Positions 14,306 to 25,726 of a stretch of DNA of 64,000 nucleotides are shown one piece after another. The stretch comes from Lineus longissimus (lineage: Eukaryota > Nemertea > Pilidiophora > Heteronemertea > Lineidae), in contig NC_088320.1 of assembly GCF_910592395.1 (NCBI RefSeq), positions 4,340,001-4,404,000 on the forward strand. Direction: 5' to 3'. The notes below the pieces were generated by a model. It was given only the letters and a program-made list of their open reading frames with translations. It did not search any database and had not been told where the DNA came from. The position numbers were made by a program, and so were the translations under genes. Within the stretch, counting starts at the first letter, position 1; each line of letters begins with the position of its first letter.

Positions 14306-14419
14306 GAGGTTTCGCAACCGCCCGGTTAGGCCCTTCGACGACGTTTATCTATTGTTCAGGTAAACTCACACAATAGATAAACGTCGTCGTAGGGCCTAAA
14401 CGGGTGGTTGCGAAACCTC
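14306..14419. repeat. Long hairpin (about 50-bp stem, short loop)
   Basis: The left arm 14306-14355 and right arm 14369-14419 are reverse complements with about three mismatches. The inner part ACGTTTATCTATTGT pairs perfectly with ACAATAGATAAACGT across a loop of about 13 bases. Could be a tiny fold-back element or a precursor-like structure. It lies about 55 bases upstream of the acceptor of the small peptide gene. Confidence 0.85.
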
Positions 14420-14474
14420 ACTAATATCAAGCTAGTGACTTGAAAAACACAACGTTAATTCTTCTTTCCTTCAG

Positions 14475-15916
14475 ATATGAATTCCATATTTTCCGTCGTC
14501 ATGGCGCTGCTATCCTTATCCAGCCTCGTCTTCAGAGCGGAAGTGGAAGCCACGTCCGATGTTGAGGTCATCTGCGCATATCGATGCTCAATGGGCACAG
14601 ATGATGGCATCTGCGATTGTGGTTCTATGGACAAGCGAAGAGGGTCGAGACCGGCAGCAAGTTTTTCTAAGTAAGACACAATAAATCCGTTCGAAAATAT
14701 TTCGGCCGGTCTTACTGTGATATGGTAACCAGTCTTACTATGTAATTAACAAGATCTCGATCGGCGTTTTCGGCCGCTTTAAGCTGCTTTGTTACTATCG
14801 CCTTCTGAAATACCATGGTTCACTGTACACACATGTACATGTACTTGAAGCCTTTAGTCACGTTAAGAAGTGACCTCCGCCATACGCTAACCTGATATGG
14901 TGCTCTAAAATGGTGCCACTAACCTAAGGGATCTAGGATGATATATTTCAAAGACGCTTAATGGGAAATAATTGAGATTTCTCGGGTATGGTCAAACGAA
15001 GGACACATTAGTCGGGGTTTGAAGTGCAATACTCTCTTAATCATGACTTATGCAGTTGGGTGAGATAGACATGTTGTCCGATCATTTATGTTAGAAAGGA
15101 TTTGCCTTAACACAATCTGATAGAGGCACCAATGGTAGAAAGCGTGCAGAGCACTTAGTTGGCAAGGTCGTGGACCAACTACAAATCATGACAATATCAC
15201 TGACAATGGCTTCTCTGCAACGTATCTAAGATATGTCAAAATATGAGTAACAGTCAGATACCGTGAGTAAACATAACCACGAATGTGGAGCTTCTCGTAT
15301 CTAATCCAATCAGCATGGTAATAGGGAGAGAGATTTGATCGATTGAAAGTTTGCTTTTCAAAGGAAGAACTTTGGGCTTTGTCGTTGGGAAAGTTATTGT
15401 ATCGGTTGATCATGAGTCAGCTTAAAGGAACGACTTGGGCGGGTGATGGGCTGGCCAGGAGGAGAATGTGGCTTATCGCCATTGGCTTATCGCCATCACG
15501 CGCCGCCACATGCAGCGTAACACTAATGCGGATCTCTAATAAAGCTTATCGCCAGTGTTGCATGGCGGATTTGGATATTGCTTGCGAACTGTAGGTCAGT
15601 CTGCAGTTACATGTACATTATATGTCAGATCTAGTGAAGTTATGCTGTTTCAATGATCAGTTTGGAGAAGTCGCGACCCAGCTGGAACCATTTTTGTATA
15701 AAAAGCCAGATTTATGTTATATCCTACTTGTAGCCATATCACTGAGGTGGGTTCCCCGCTTTCCAATGAGTCGCCCCGAATATACTGGTCATAGCAAATA
15801 AAATGGATTAATCCATCCATACTTTAATAGTATAAAGATAAATGACTTGTATATTTTTCAGGTTCCTCCAGCGGCTGAAGTCGTACGGTGAACGGGGGGA
15901 GAACGACGTGGTCTAG
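14475..15916 (+). CDS. Candidate small secreted Cys-containing peptide precursor (82 aa)
   Basis: Not recognised. Coding exon 1 is 14477-14670, directly after a good acceptor (CTTCTTTCCTTCAG). It ends at the donor TCTAA|GTAAGA in phase 2. Exon 2 (15862-15916) follows TATATTTTTCAG and restores the frame (FLQRLKSYGERGENDVV, stop). The predicted protein has a hydrophobic N-terminus (MNSIFSVVMALLSLSSLVF) typical of a signal peptide, four cysteines (CAYRC then ICDC), a possible KRR processing site, and an amphipathic C-terminal stretch. This layout suits a neuropeptide, hormone or antimicrobial-type precursor, but no family is claimed. Without splicing, a 65-residue form would end four bases past the donor. 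Confidence 0.5.
15415..15745 (+). repeat. SINE-like dispersed repeat, copy 1
   Basis: Shares several blocks in the same order with 45593-45893: TTGGGCG, GGCCAGGAGGA, CGCCGCCAC, CGGATCTC, TATTGCTTGCGAA (versus TATAGCTTGTGAA) and TTTGGAGAAGTCGCG. The two copies are diverged and about 330 and 300 bp long. Part of it lies in the intron of the small peptide gene. Confidence 0.65.
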
Positions 15917-16806
15917 AACGAGCAGTGATCGCAGTCGAAGGATGACAGCCGCCGGTGAAACACATTGGTGCATCAAGATGGCACCAAAAATTGGTGGAAT
16001 TTGTGGTGTCAAACTCATTCTGTTGTCTTGTGACATCCTCGTTAGCAATGATGTTCTTTTATCAAATGTGATGTTATCTTCAAATTAATGACTCGAACTT
16101 TTTGAGATTATACCGAATTGGATGTGTCAATCTCTATTCGAAAACACCTTAGACTTATATTTTAAGCATAATCCACTGAGAATTTGCTTTGACACATTTT
16201 ATACCAACCCAAATGGGTATGATTGTCTCACCAACACCCCTACGGTCAAAACGAGGCTAATACATGATAGTTTATAAAACCGAAACTTTGTAAGCAACGT
16301 ATTTTTAGAATTCGTGCTAACTTTAGCAATAACACTATTTCAAAATAAGCTACACGTATGTGCATTTGGTATGGCTCTATAGCTTTCTACGATATGTTTA
16401 TTTTCCAAAATTTCACGTACCCCGCGATTATTATTTTGTGACCAGGCAAAAGAGAATCTAGAGTTAAAAGCTATTGATAATTTATTGACTAATCAAAAGC
16501 ATTCATATGTTCATGTTGTAACAATGTATGTACATGTACACGATAAAAAAATTTAATATTGGTTAATCAATTGGTCTTTTTACATTTATCAAACTATCGA
16601 TCACTTCAGACCATCGGTATCACGTGACAGATAAATGGCCAAATTTGCCTCCTTTTTAGAAAACGGCAAATTTGAGGGTAGTCTCTCATCGAAAATCTAA
16701 AACGACTTACTGTCGACGACCCGAGGAGAACTCTATCAGTTAGTGGCTGTGGGGATAGCATAGTGTACTAGTATTTCCACTAGATCAAGCACGGACCTAG
16801 AGATCT
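15917..16806. other. Spacer between convergent genes
   Basis: AT-rich sequence between the end of the small peptide gene and the stop of the tyrosine-motif receptor. It should hold both 3' UTRs. No coding signal or repeat recognised apart from a short ATGTACATGTAC tract near 16527. Confidence 0.5.
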
Positions 16807-19800
16807 CTATACACTTTTCAAAGAATCGACATCCCCTTCACCAACAAAAAAGAAGCTGTCATCAGTTATCTCTATTCGACCCTGATCCTCCAAATGGTTT
16901 TGACCTTGACATTTGTCTCCATTGGTCAAGTCACTGATCTCCAAGGACATTCTCTTTGCGTCTATTTCGAATTCGCCCTCATCAGCTAAACTCTCCTCGC
17001 TCGACGACACGTTTTCGACGAAGAACGTCTCTACCTGCTCCTTAAAAGATGGTCCTAGAACGACATTTGGAACGGTGGCGTAGGTTGGGGAGCGCTTCTT
17101 GACACCCTCGCCGTCTATTCCGTCTACATGCTCCACAGACCTTGGCCGTCCCGCTGGTACGGTGTCGTACGGGGATTCTTCCTCGTCAACTGTGCCTTCC
17201 GAGTTATCACTTCCAAGCTTTGGGCCGCCTGCGAATTGATGACAGATGGTCAAATCTGAGGTGGGCAGTTCGACGTCGTCAGCCATGCCAATGCCCGACA
17301 CCCTCCCGCTGTCACACTTCCCGTGGCAGCTTTTGCAGTCTTTATCCTCGCAAGTTCCTTCGTCATGTACACTGACTACATGTACTGGTAACGTATCATA
17401 GGGCGATTCCTCGACACCATCGCCATCAGAAAACTGACCGTCTAGCGCACTGATACATTCAGTTTTCGGTTTGACATTTTTTGTCTTGATTTCCGCGGGA
17501 GCACCTGGAACAACTGTATCGTAGGGATCCTCCTCCTCCTCGCTTTCAATTGGTTCAATCAGACTGATGTCACTTCCCGATTCCGAGAACTGCGCGGATG
17601 TTTTTCTGACTGGCCAAGTAGAATATGGCGGTTCGACATCCTCTATGGACGAGACATCCTCACCAGAGCTCGATGCACCATCATTTCCCTCGTTTCCCTT
17701 TTCAGCTTCTTCACCACCATTGTCTAAGTCCGCTTTCGGCGCCCAATATCCACACCGAGAACTGCCGCTAGAATCACTGGAACGGACTGATATTTCATCA
17801 TCTTCATCAATCGAGGTGTCGACCTCTAAATCGGACAAGTTACCTTTTTGCTTCAGCATTTGAATCTTTGTCTCCTCTGCCAGTCCCTCGCCATTCTGGA
17901 CGATCAAAGCACTGTTCTGCGTAGCAATTCCTCCTGAATCCCTGTTTTTATATGTGACAGGCGGCTGGCTTCCTCCAGAAGATTCTTTCACGTCTGTCTC
18001 CGTCAAATGAACCCTTGAGGAAACCTCAACCATTGCCCCTTCATGCCGCGAGGACCTTGCACTCTTTTCCTTTGCGTGGACCTGAGGACTCTCCGGTAAA
18101 TATCCAACATTCTCAATCCCGCGTACAGTATCAACCTCGTCATTTCCAGCGAATTTCACATCTGTTTCAGATTGCTCCAAAATGGCGTCGACATCCTTAA
18201 AATTGAAAACCTCGTTTTCGATATGTGCCGCAGCGGACAATGGCGGCATTTCGGAAAAGCTCGGGGTATGAACAAAGCTTCGAGCGCGGCCTTCATTTAC
18301 GCTGTAAAGTACATAAGGGTGATTATCATCTGCGCTACTCCGCGTATCCTTTCGTTTCGGATGAACATGCGATGCCAGTCTTTCGCGCCAACCACCACCA
18401 TTTTTGGAAACCTCACTGCTCTCTTCCAAACGACGTTTTCGATTTCTGAAGGTGAAAAGCAGTACTAAGAAGAATGACAATGAAACGACTATCGCTTCGA
18501 ACGAATTCGGGCAGCGACGAACCTAAAGGAAACTAGTAGCGGCAGCGTATAGAATACCAATGATACATGATACATTTGTGACAGGTAAGAGTGTTTATGA
18601 GAAACTAAAGCTTGTTTTATCATTTGATTGATAACCAGCATGAAAATCCTCCCCCAAATCCTCCCCCAAATCCTCCCCCAATCCTCCCCCAAAGATCTTA
18701 CTAAACATAGCCTTAACATCCTGGAAATAAGGATGAATAGAAGCCAACTTATTGCCAATACTTGCCTGGTAACGAGACAGACTGTGGTGAAGATGCCGGC
18801 GAAGAGGAGGAGCACGATGCAGATCGGTATAGTGATGGCAGGAATGGACGCTGAAAAAAAGATGCTGATGTTGCATTTTTTTACGAATGACAGGAATATT
18901 CCAGAGTGAAAAGTCAGGTTCAAAAATGTATTGTTCTACAGTATGTTCACGTTTCTTTGGCCTTGCCGGTTTGGATCTATATCGACCACCCTGAAAGGTG
19001 TTTCGGGGTTGTCGATGTAATCGAGATTTGCCCTGATTACCCCTTTGATAAGACTATAGAAAAACGGGAATTTAGGCCTAGGCGCGAGGGCGTTTTTCAA
19101 AAATAAAGTTTTATTTTGGAGGATTATGAAACTTATTTCCGTTTTTCTCTATGAACGAAAAAACCTTTTTTTCTTCTCTTCGAAAGAAAAAACAATTTTT
19201 ATTTTGAAATTTGGCGGTTTAAAGCTTTTGAATCATGATGAAATTTAAAGGTTGGTTTTATTACCTTTTGGAGACCCGCCGGCCGGAGCTGTCTGTTTTC
19301 CTGAAACAGAAGTTTGATTTCAAAATTTTAATTCGGTATGCCTAGAGTTAAGCATCTTAATTAAAGCTTCCTATCGATCGGTCTGCAACCGACTTTATAA
19401 ATCAATGCAAAGCATGCCAATGAATACATAATCTCAAAAAAACGTTTACTGGTTTTTCATTTTACCGAAAAACATCTAAGGATGCATAATAATGTTGGCA
19501 GAAAAACGCTCAAATTTCTTTTCTAAGAGTGTTTATACCTGTCGTAACAAGTTCATCATCTGCAGATGTTGTCGGCTCTTCAACAATATTGTGCCCGAGG
19601 TTGCCGATAGCTGCTCTGGTCGGTACGGGATGAGTAGCCTGTTGTTTGTCAACTATCCTTGGCGTGGGTACAAGCTGTACTTCTGTAGTCGTGACCGGGG
19701 TTAGCTGTGGCGTCCCTGAGTTGGAATTGTTAGGCGGACGTATCACCAAACCTGTCGAGAATTACTTAGATGTGAGTAGTGTGAAGAATAGTTAATTTGC

Positions 19801-20556
19801 ATTAATTTATACGACCCCGTGACCAAGCAATCTGATTGGCACTTTCAACGTCATCATTTCATCATGCGTGAACAAATAGACATTCGAATGAGCGGGTTAA
19901 TTTTCTATAATCGTAAGGAGACAATGACAAAGGAGACAACATATCCAACCGCTTAATTTTAATCGCATGACCTCCACACCCCAAGGCTTTAAACCGTGAG
20001 TGACCTGACCTGGAGATGGCCCGTGTTGACACCGTGGTGATTAGAATAATGGCGGTTACGGGTCGCAATATATTCGCTAGATTTGTTTGTCAAAATGATT
20101 TGTAAAGGGGTCAAAGGTATCATTTCCAGTGTCAGTACAGCATGATTCATATATCTAACTCTGAATCGAACACAACCCAGTCCCCGAACTGTACATATAC
20201 TATTCACCCAAAGATGACAAATTTGACCCCTAGTTCCTGCTCCTTGTAGCCTTCCTTTTCTGCTAACCAAACTTAGAATATTCATAAGGCCAATGACCAC
20301 ATATATGCTGATCAAAGCAACATACCACACTGGGCCTATGTCATGATCTGGCAAATAAGGACCTAATGAATAGTCAATTGCACTAATGAATGACAGAAGA
20401 GAGGGAGTCAACGCAATGAACTGATATGATCTCAATCCTTGAACGAGAAATTTCAGGATCTTCAGTAGAAGATTCGGTTTCCCACCTACCTTTTACGGCG
20501 TTTCCATGGTAACATCCTCCAAGCGTCACCAAGAGGAAGATTGGGGCCCACAACAT
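16807..20556 (-). CDS. Type I membrane protein with repeated PYxT[VL]-type tyrosine motifs (ITIM-like)
   Basis: Four exons, in transcript order 20556-20490, 19751-19539, 18850-18766 and 18445-16807. Junction phases (1, 1, 2) agree and the sum is 2004 nt, 667 residues. Exon 1 gives a signal peptide (MLWAPIFLLVTLGGC). Exon 2 is a Thr/Pro-rich ectodomain of only about 70 residues. Exon 3 is the membrane helix (PAITIPICIVLLLFAGIFTT). Exon 4 is an acidic cytoplasmic tail of about 545 residues. The tail repeats a tyrosine motif: PPYSTWP, DPYDTVVP, SPYDTLP, SPYDTVP and PTYATVP, at about residues 396, 430, 471, 548 and 577. SPYDTL and SPYDTV fit the ITIM pattern [SIVL]xYxx[VLI]. Exon 3 ends at AG|GCAAGT, a GC donor. 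The tail frame could also open from ATG at 18480, but that reads intron. The shape suggests a signalling or adaptor receptor. The family is not recognised. Confidence 0.75.
18646..18696. repeat. Short minisatellite (AATCCTCCCCCA)n
   Basis: About four copies of a roughly 12-bp unit in the last intron of the tyrosine-motif receptor. Translated antisense it gives GEDLGED repeats, which are not part of the spliced protein. Confidence 0.8.
19440..19533. repeat. Fold-back repeat family member
   Basis: Carries TTTACCGAAAAACATCTAAG and TTGGCAGAAAAACGCTCAAA, matching the family at 43255-43465. It ends a few bases from the splice donor of exon 2 of the tyrosine-motif receptor (exon end 19539). Confidence 0.45.
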
Positions 20557-21759
20557 AGTGGAAATGGCGGGGCTCTAACTCTATTTGGCGAGTTCTGTTG
20601 CCTTATTTGTTATGACAGAATACAAAACGCCAGGTTCGTGTGATAAACGTGATCGAACTTGCTGATATATGTTGGGGAAATGGGTTAGTGTGACTCGTGA
20701 ATCAATGTCCTCTTTTGGCGTTAAGACACTGATGGCCTGAAGGAAAAGTTCACTGATAATAACCTGGTCAAACTTTACCCAGAAATAACATGCATGTACA
20801 AGTACATTTCCGTATGTGGACAAGGAGGTCATGAGATTTACTTTACTTTCAATTCTTCTTTGTAGTTCCATCCTAGAAAACCAGAGTCAGTCGTATCCTC
20901 CTCCCGTCGCACACGTTACACAAGCTTGGTCGGAAGTGCATACTGGCACCATTAGTTTTTAATATTCTCCGCCTTTCCATATTTCAATTTGTATATGACG
21001 TATGTGTAAAAAAAGCCTGATCTCAGGAGGTCGTTAGTACAGAGCGTTGGCCTGAAGTTCAGGATGTTGTAGGTCAGGATAGTTACCCCTACAGGTCAAA
21101 GTACAGAATGAACCGAAAGAAGTTCTTATCTTGGATCAAAAATTCGGATGGAGTGAATGCATGCATGAACATTTGTAGCATGTGCACTGCAGGAAGCCAG
21201 CACTTTAAGCAAAAGATCGTGAATTATGATTGATGGCCCGAAGAAAATATACACAGATAATTACACTGTCAAACTTTATACATTAACATGTACATCTACA
21301 AGTACTTTTTTGTTCAAGGAGGTCATGAAATGAATTGAATTGTAAATTTTCCTTTGTGGGAGTGGATGAGGTATTTTGGTCTGGTACAGTATGACCGAAA
21401 GCAGTCTACTAAACAACAACATCCAATCATCAATTTATCAATTTATCAACAAACACACTTCATTGTATTACAACTTTACCATGATAATGAATTTAAAAGC
21501 AAAATGGAATAAATGTTGGCCACAAAAAATATCGAATATTGAAAATCGATACCTTTTGATGATATATTCTTCTGCTACAGCAACATAGAATAAAACTTGG
21601 AATCGTCGCAATTGTTCTACAGACAATGATTTGTCCTCATCCAGTCACGTCAAACGATGAATTCAAAATACAAAAAGGCGGGTTCTAATAAAATACGTCC
21701 TGATACCTACATTGTAAAATTTTGAAACCAAGTTAAGAAAGGACACCTGGTAGATCTCA
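20557..21759. other. Divergent spacer between tyrosine-motif receptor and PAN-like gene
   Basis: Both flanking genes start here and run apart, so both promoters should lie in this 1.2 kb. It also holds two fragments of the SINE-like repeat (20868-20933 and about 21025-21085). No other feature recognised. Confidence 0.5.
20868..21085 (+). repeat. SINE-like dispersed repeat, copy 2 (interrupted)
   Basis: 20868-20933 matches 5788-5855 (shared GAAAACCAGAGTCAG). 21025-21085 matches the following part of copy 1 (GTTGGCC-GAAGTTCAGGAT). About 90 extra bases separate the two blocks. Confidence 0.5.
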
Positions 21760-23024
21760 ATGAGAAATAGACTTTCGGCGATGGCAAAGAACCTACTCTA
21801 CACCACATTTTTGTTTGTTTCTTGGAGTAAGAGGCCGGTCATCTTCACCACGGCAGCCTCGGCGTTTTTAACAGATGACGTCAGACAGGGACAACGTTTC
21901 TTTCGGCGACCACCTCACAGCGAAAGGCACCATGACGGCGCACGCCACATACCAGTCCGCACGATTTTTCACTGTGCTGTCTACTGCGACCTTTTTGATT
22001 CGAGTTGTGATTATTTCTCATACACTCAGCGGAACAATAGCTGTTTGTATTCTGGTTTCCGGGTATATAAGGGAAGCAAATGTTCACATTTTGAATCCTT
22101 GAATGTATCGACGGTGCGCCGACAGGGCAGCAAGATGTTCTACTTTAAGGTAAACTCAAAAACCCGTGTATGTTTTAAAGACGATCAGCTATTTGTTATC
22201 GTCACTCGCACCGCGCCAGTATGATTCGGGGCTTGGACTTTTGAGCTTTTGAAAACCCTTAATTTTTTTTTGGTTTGCACACATGTACAACTTGTAAAGG
22301 TTTGTTCGAGAAAATGAAAAATCCCTGCTGGCACTTTAGATACTGAAAACTGTTAATTGTTTTTCAGTTTACTGAAAAACCTCTACAATGTACATCGCGT
22401 TTTTCAAAAGCTCAAAAACTTCTAAGAGTGTATGAGACGAGACCACATGGTTCGGTTCTTAGTCACATGTTGTCGTTCTATGATAGGTAAGACGAATGAA
22501 ATGTCAAACGCCGGAATCATCGATGGAATACTTTGGAAATGGTAAGAAAGATACGATTATTTTTTTTCGCATCCTCAAAAGCCGTTATGCATGTAAAGTG
22601 GAACCCCGGTCAGCGACCACCCCGGTAACTTAATGTTATCGGTAAGTCAAATTGAATGACGGTGTTGTTGTTTGTGAAGTGTGAATTCTTGGGCAATTTC
22701 GTTAAGACTGATGCCAACAGCGTGAGCATCTTTTAAACTACATATAATTATATACCACTACTTTCAGGGCGATTTCAGAAGAATGGAGAGTACACAATTT
22801 ACGCTCTTAAAAACTGCCCAACGGGCAAACCAAGCCCACAAAAGCCGAGCTGCATGATACCACTTGCCACCATATCTTCAAAGAAATATAAACGTCGGTT
22901 TCTTTCGTTAGATAGAAAACCAAAAGCGATGGGAACAACTTATACAATTACGTATTTGTCACTTGAGCATGGTCATCGCCTTTACAAGATAGAGGACTGC
23001 GCGACCAGAGGACCCTGCATGTAA
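21760..23024 (+). CDS. Secreted protein with PAN/apple-like cysteine pattern (233 aa)
   Basis: Three exons: 21760-22149, 22487-22541, 22768-23024. Phases 0 and 1 agree and the sum is 702 nt. An N-terminal hydrophobic run (NLLYTTFLFV) may be a signal peptide. Translation may instead start at Met8. Around residues 70-100 the spacing CAVYC, SSCDYFSYTQ, NSCLYSG (Cys72, 76, 83, 95) matches the core of PAN/apple domains, which bind protein or carbohydrate. The rest (GEYTIYALKNC, MGTTYTITYLSLEHGHRLYK, DCATRGPCM) is not recognised and has four more cysteines, plausibly disulfide-bonded. Exon 2 is very short, so the structure is less certain than for the larger genes. Confidence 0.6.
22230..22435. repeat. 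Fold-back repeat in intron 1 of PAN-like gene
   Basis: The left arm near 22237 (CTTTTGAGCTTTTGAAAACC) is nearly the reverse complement of the right arm near 22405 (TTTTTCAAAAGCTCAAAAAC). The inner part has TTTACTGAAAAACCTCT, shared with the 43 kb copy. Confidence 0.6.
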
Positions 23025-23185
23025 GGACGCTACATGTACATGTATATTAATCTATAAGCAACCAATGGAAGGCGGCAATAGAATTGTTTAGAATCTAGAA
23101 GAAAATTATAGATCGAGATTAGGTCTTGTTGGTTTAACTCTAGATACGATTTTGTGAAGCAAAGTCGGTCTTTTTCTTTTAGCCT

Positions 23186-23288
23186 CTTCTTCATTTGTTG
23201 AGAGAAATGCAATATAACTTCGTCTTCGTTTAGAGAAGGAAAAGCAATTAATTTCGTCTTCATTTATTGAGAGAAAAACAATATAACT
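23186..23288. repeat. Degenerate 35-bp tandem repeat, three units
   Basis: Three units containing CTTCATTT-TTGAGAGAAA and CAATATAACT follow each other just after the PAN-like gene. They keep an open frame antisense but show no protein signature. Confidence 0.6.
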
Positions 23289-23297
23289 CTTTCGCAC

Positions 23298-23624
23298 ATG
23301 TATCTTCAATTCAGGGGCATAAAATACTCAAAAGGGGGCGGATGGACATTCCACGCAAGACTGGAGATCTCGGAAGAAATATCTCGGAAGAAAGCTGCGA
23401 CATTTTGGTTTGAGAAGGAGAAAAGAAGGACGGATGTCTATGGGAACACGTATTACCGCATTCATATCTATGATACGGGATCATATAAGTGGAAGGCGAT
23501 TAAAAGCCTTCAGAGGTGGATACTTTGCAATGACAAACAGCACCAAATTGAGCTTACACTTCCTGGAGAATGCAAGACATATCATTCATTTACCTTCATT
23601 AAAACACCCAGCATTACTAAGTAA
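23298..23624 (+). CDS. Hypothetical open frame, possible diverged copy of PAN-like gene 3' exon
   Basis: Open for 108 codons, 270 bases after the PAN-like gene. The stretch DVYGNTYYRIHIYDTGSYKW has the same layout as MGTTYTITYLSLEHGHRLYK of the preceding gene, with Lys/Arg-rich sequence before it in both. This could be a duplicated terminal exon, an alternative 3' exon, or a relic. No start or splice site can be fixed. Confidence 0.25.
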   Translation: MYLQFRGIKYSKGGGWTFHARLEISEEISRKKAATFWFEKEKRRTDVYGNTYYRIHIYDTGSYKWKAIKSLQRWILCNDKQHQIELTLPGECKTYHSFTFIKTPSITK

Positions 23625-24689
23625 AATCGTTGACGAATCCCTCCGTCCCCCGAAACGCAGCGACCAGACAGAGTCTAGAGGATGCTTGAAAAAAAATTGA
23701 CTTTCCTAAATTGGACGAAGAAGGTAATTTCTAAGGTTTTCTAAGATGATCACCAGGTCGAGAGGTTTCATGCTTCCGAAACCCATCTTGAACCTCAATG
23801 TATTGACATTGCTCAGCTCAGTTCCAGACAACGCACGTCAGTATGGGCGGAGGCTACGGAGGTAATATCGCTGGAAGTTCAGTGTGCAAAAACCGGAAAC
23901 TGTGTTTTGAAGAAAGAAGAAATTATTAGATTAAGGGGCCCCAGATGAATGTATAGCTCTGCGTAACAACAACACTTTCATTTGGTGTAACTTTATAAAT
24001 TAATATGACGAGTTGTGTTGATTCTACGCATACATCCCCTTGCCTAACATAATGTACTGACCTCTCTTCCTGAAGTTAATTCGCAGCATCTGTTTTCCTG
24101 AAGTAGATTATCAGCATCTGTTTTGAGCTATCATGACCTTCGTGTTAGAGGCATTTGTCTCTCGTTTTAAGGGACAGTTGCCACAAACACCTTATATTAT
24201 GGGTGGCTCAGACATGATGACTACGTATTTGAAGGGACGCTGTTGCTCAAAACAATCTATGTCGTGCATATTCTCGGCGGGTTTCGGGAATTTCCGATGA
24301 TTGCCGAATCTATTGACCAACGAGAGGCTTTGTTTTCATTTCCCCCGAGGACGTGTTGGTTTTTTTACACCGAGGCCCAGGTATGCAGTGGTTGTAACTC
24401 GTTGAAGAGATGACTGTGGAAGTGATTGCGTGATAGCATGGAATCGTTTTTGCTCTCACTTTCCCGAAAGCAGTATTCTCATGCTACATGAAGTTTCTCA
24501 GAATGTAACCGTGCGATCGACTTATTACCAGTCTACAGGGTTGATGCATCATTTGAAGTTTCCGAATAAGGCAATGCAAACCGGAAATGTTCTCGAATGC
24601 TGTTTCTATCAGGAATGCCTGGATGAAGAACATACATGGTTTCAGCGAGTTTGTGTGATTGAGATGGCGAGTGTACTGACTGTAATATT

Positions 24690-24865
24690 CTTTAAAATAA
24701 ATGTTTGTGCCTTTCAAATACCCTTGAAGTGTTTTATTTTTAAAAATATGCACCCAATAAATAATTTCTGAAAACAATGAAAATAGGGAGTGCATATTGG
24801 TGCTTGCCGACACCAAAAAACCTTACAGTGTTTTCAAAAAGCTTAAATGTATTTTAAGAGGGTAG
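24690..24865. repeat. Fold-back repeat
   Basis: The left arm (about 24700-24760, GTGTTTTATTTTTAAAAATA and ATGCACCC) and right arm (24800-24862, GAGTGCATATTGGTGCTTGC and TGTTTTCAAAAAGC) face each other. The centre GTGCATATT-GTG-T-GCCGA matches the copies at 43 and 51 kb. Confidence 0.45.
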
Positions 24866-25726
24866 TATTCTCGCGTGCTTCTTATGTGCATCATATCGAG
24901 TGTGCACTATGCAGCCCGGATGTGTCGGTGATCGATCAACGGGATTTTAGATTTGTCGCGCGATTCCCCTCAGGCATTTGAAGATGCTCGGACACAAACA
25001 TGCCTGTGGTAATCGTGAGACAAAATTCTTAAATTAGCACTGTTGAGCGATTTTCGGTTAAGAATATTCACACGCAGTTGATTGTTTCAATCTGTTTTAA
25101 GGACAAGTACTTTTGGTCTCATATCAAATGAGTAACACCCTTAAAAACGGAACAAAACAATCAGCGCAAAAACCGCTTCTAAAATATTTTATGTCGATGT
25201 CATGATGTCAAAATGCACAGCAAGTGGACCCGTGACACATCTACCATCTGAGCAAGTGGTGGCAGTCGGATTTAACATGATAGTCTACTGCGATGATTTA
25301 GGCCTAGGTCGCTTTAGATATACATCCCTGAACTATCGTCGAACTATGAGGTAGGGCTAATTCTACATTGGAACTATTCTACTTTCACACCCGCACAATA
25401 ATGACACTAACTGAGTCCCCTGAAAATATAGCGGTTCTTGAATGCATCGGAAGACGTATGCACTTTCGGCTTTTTTTCATGTTAAGTAACAATTGTTCTA
25501 CAAACAGTCTCTATTAGCAATGATAGATCTTCCAACAAAGCCCATTGTCGCTTGGATATCTCACGCGCGGCAGTGTGAAGTACTGCGTAGGGTGGAAGCA
25601 TCGTCTCCGCCAAACAAACTGCGTATGCGTGTTGCCACAAATACCGCACCGAAATGAGACTGGTGAAAACGATTCGGATGGATGTTTATAGCGCCATCTA
25701 CACTAGAACTCGTCAGAATCGTCTTT

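Noticed and set aside
18446-18480. Start codon at 18480 giving a 557-residue protein beginning MSFFLVLLFTF
   Set aside because: This stretch is the intron before the acceptor CACCTTCAG at 18446. The true upstream exon (18850-18766) joins in phase and supplies a proper membrane helix.
18489-18923. 144-codon minus-strand frame as a separate membrane protein
   Set aside because: Only 18766-18850 is exon. The rest is intron, including a CCTCCCCCA minisatellite.
24430-24771. 113-codon plus-strand frame
   Set aside because: Its second half is fold-back repeat sequence.
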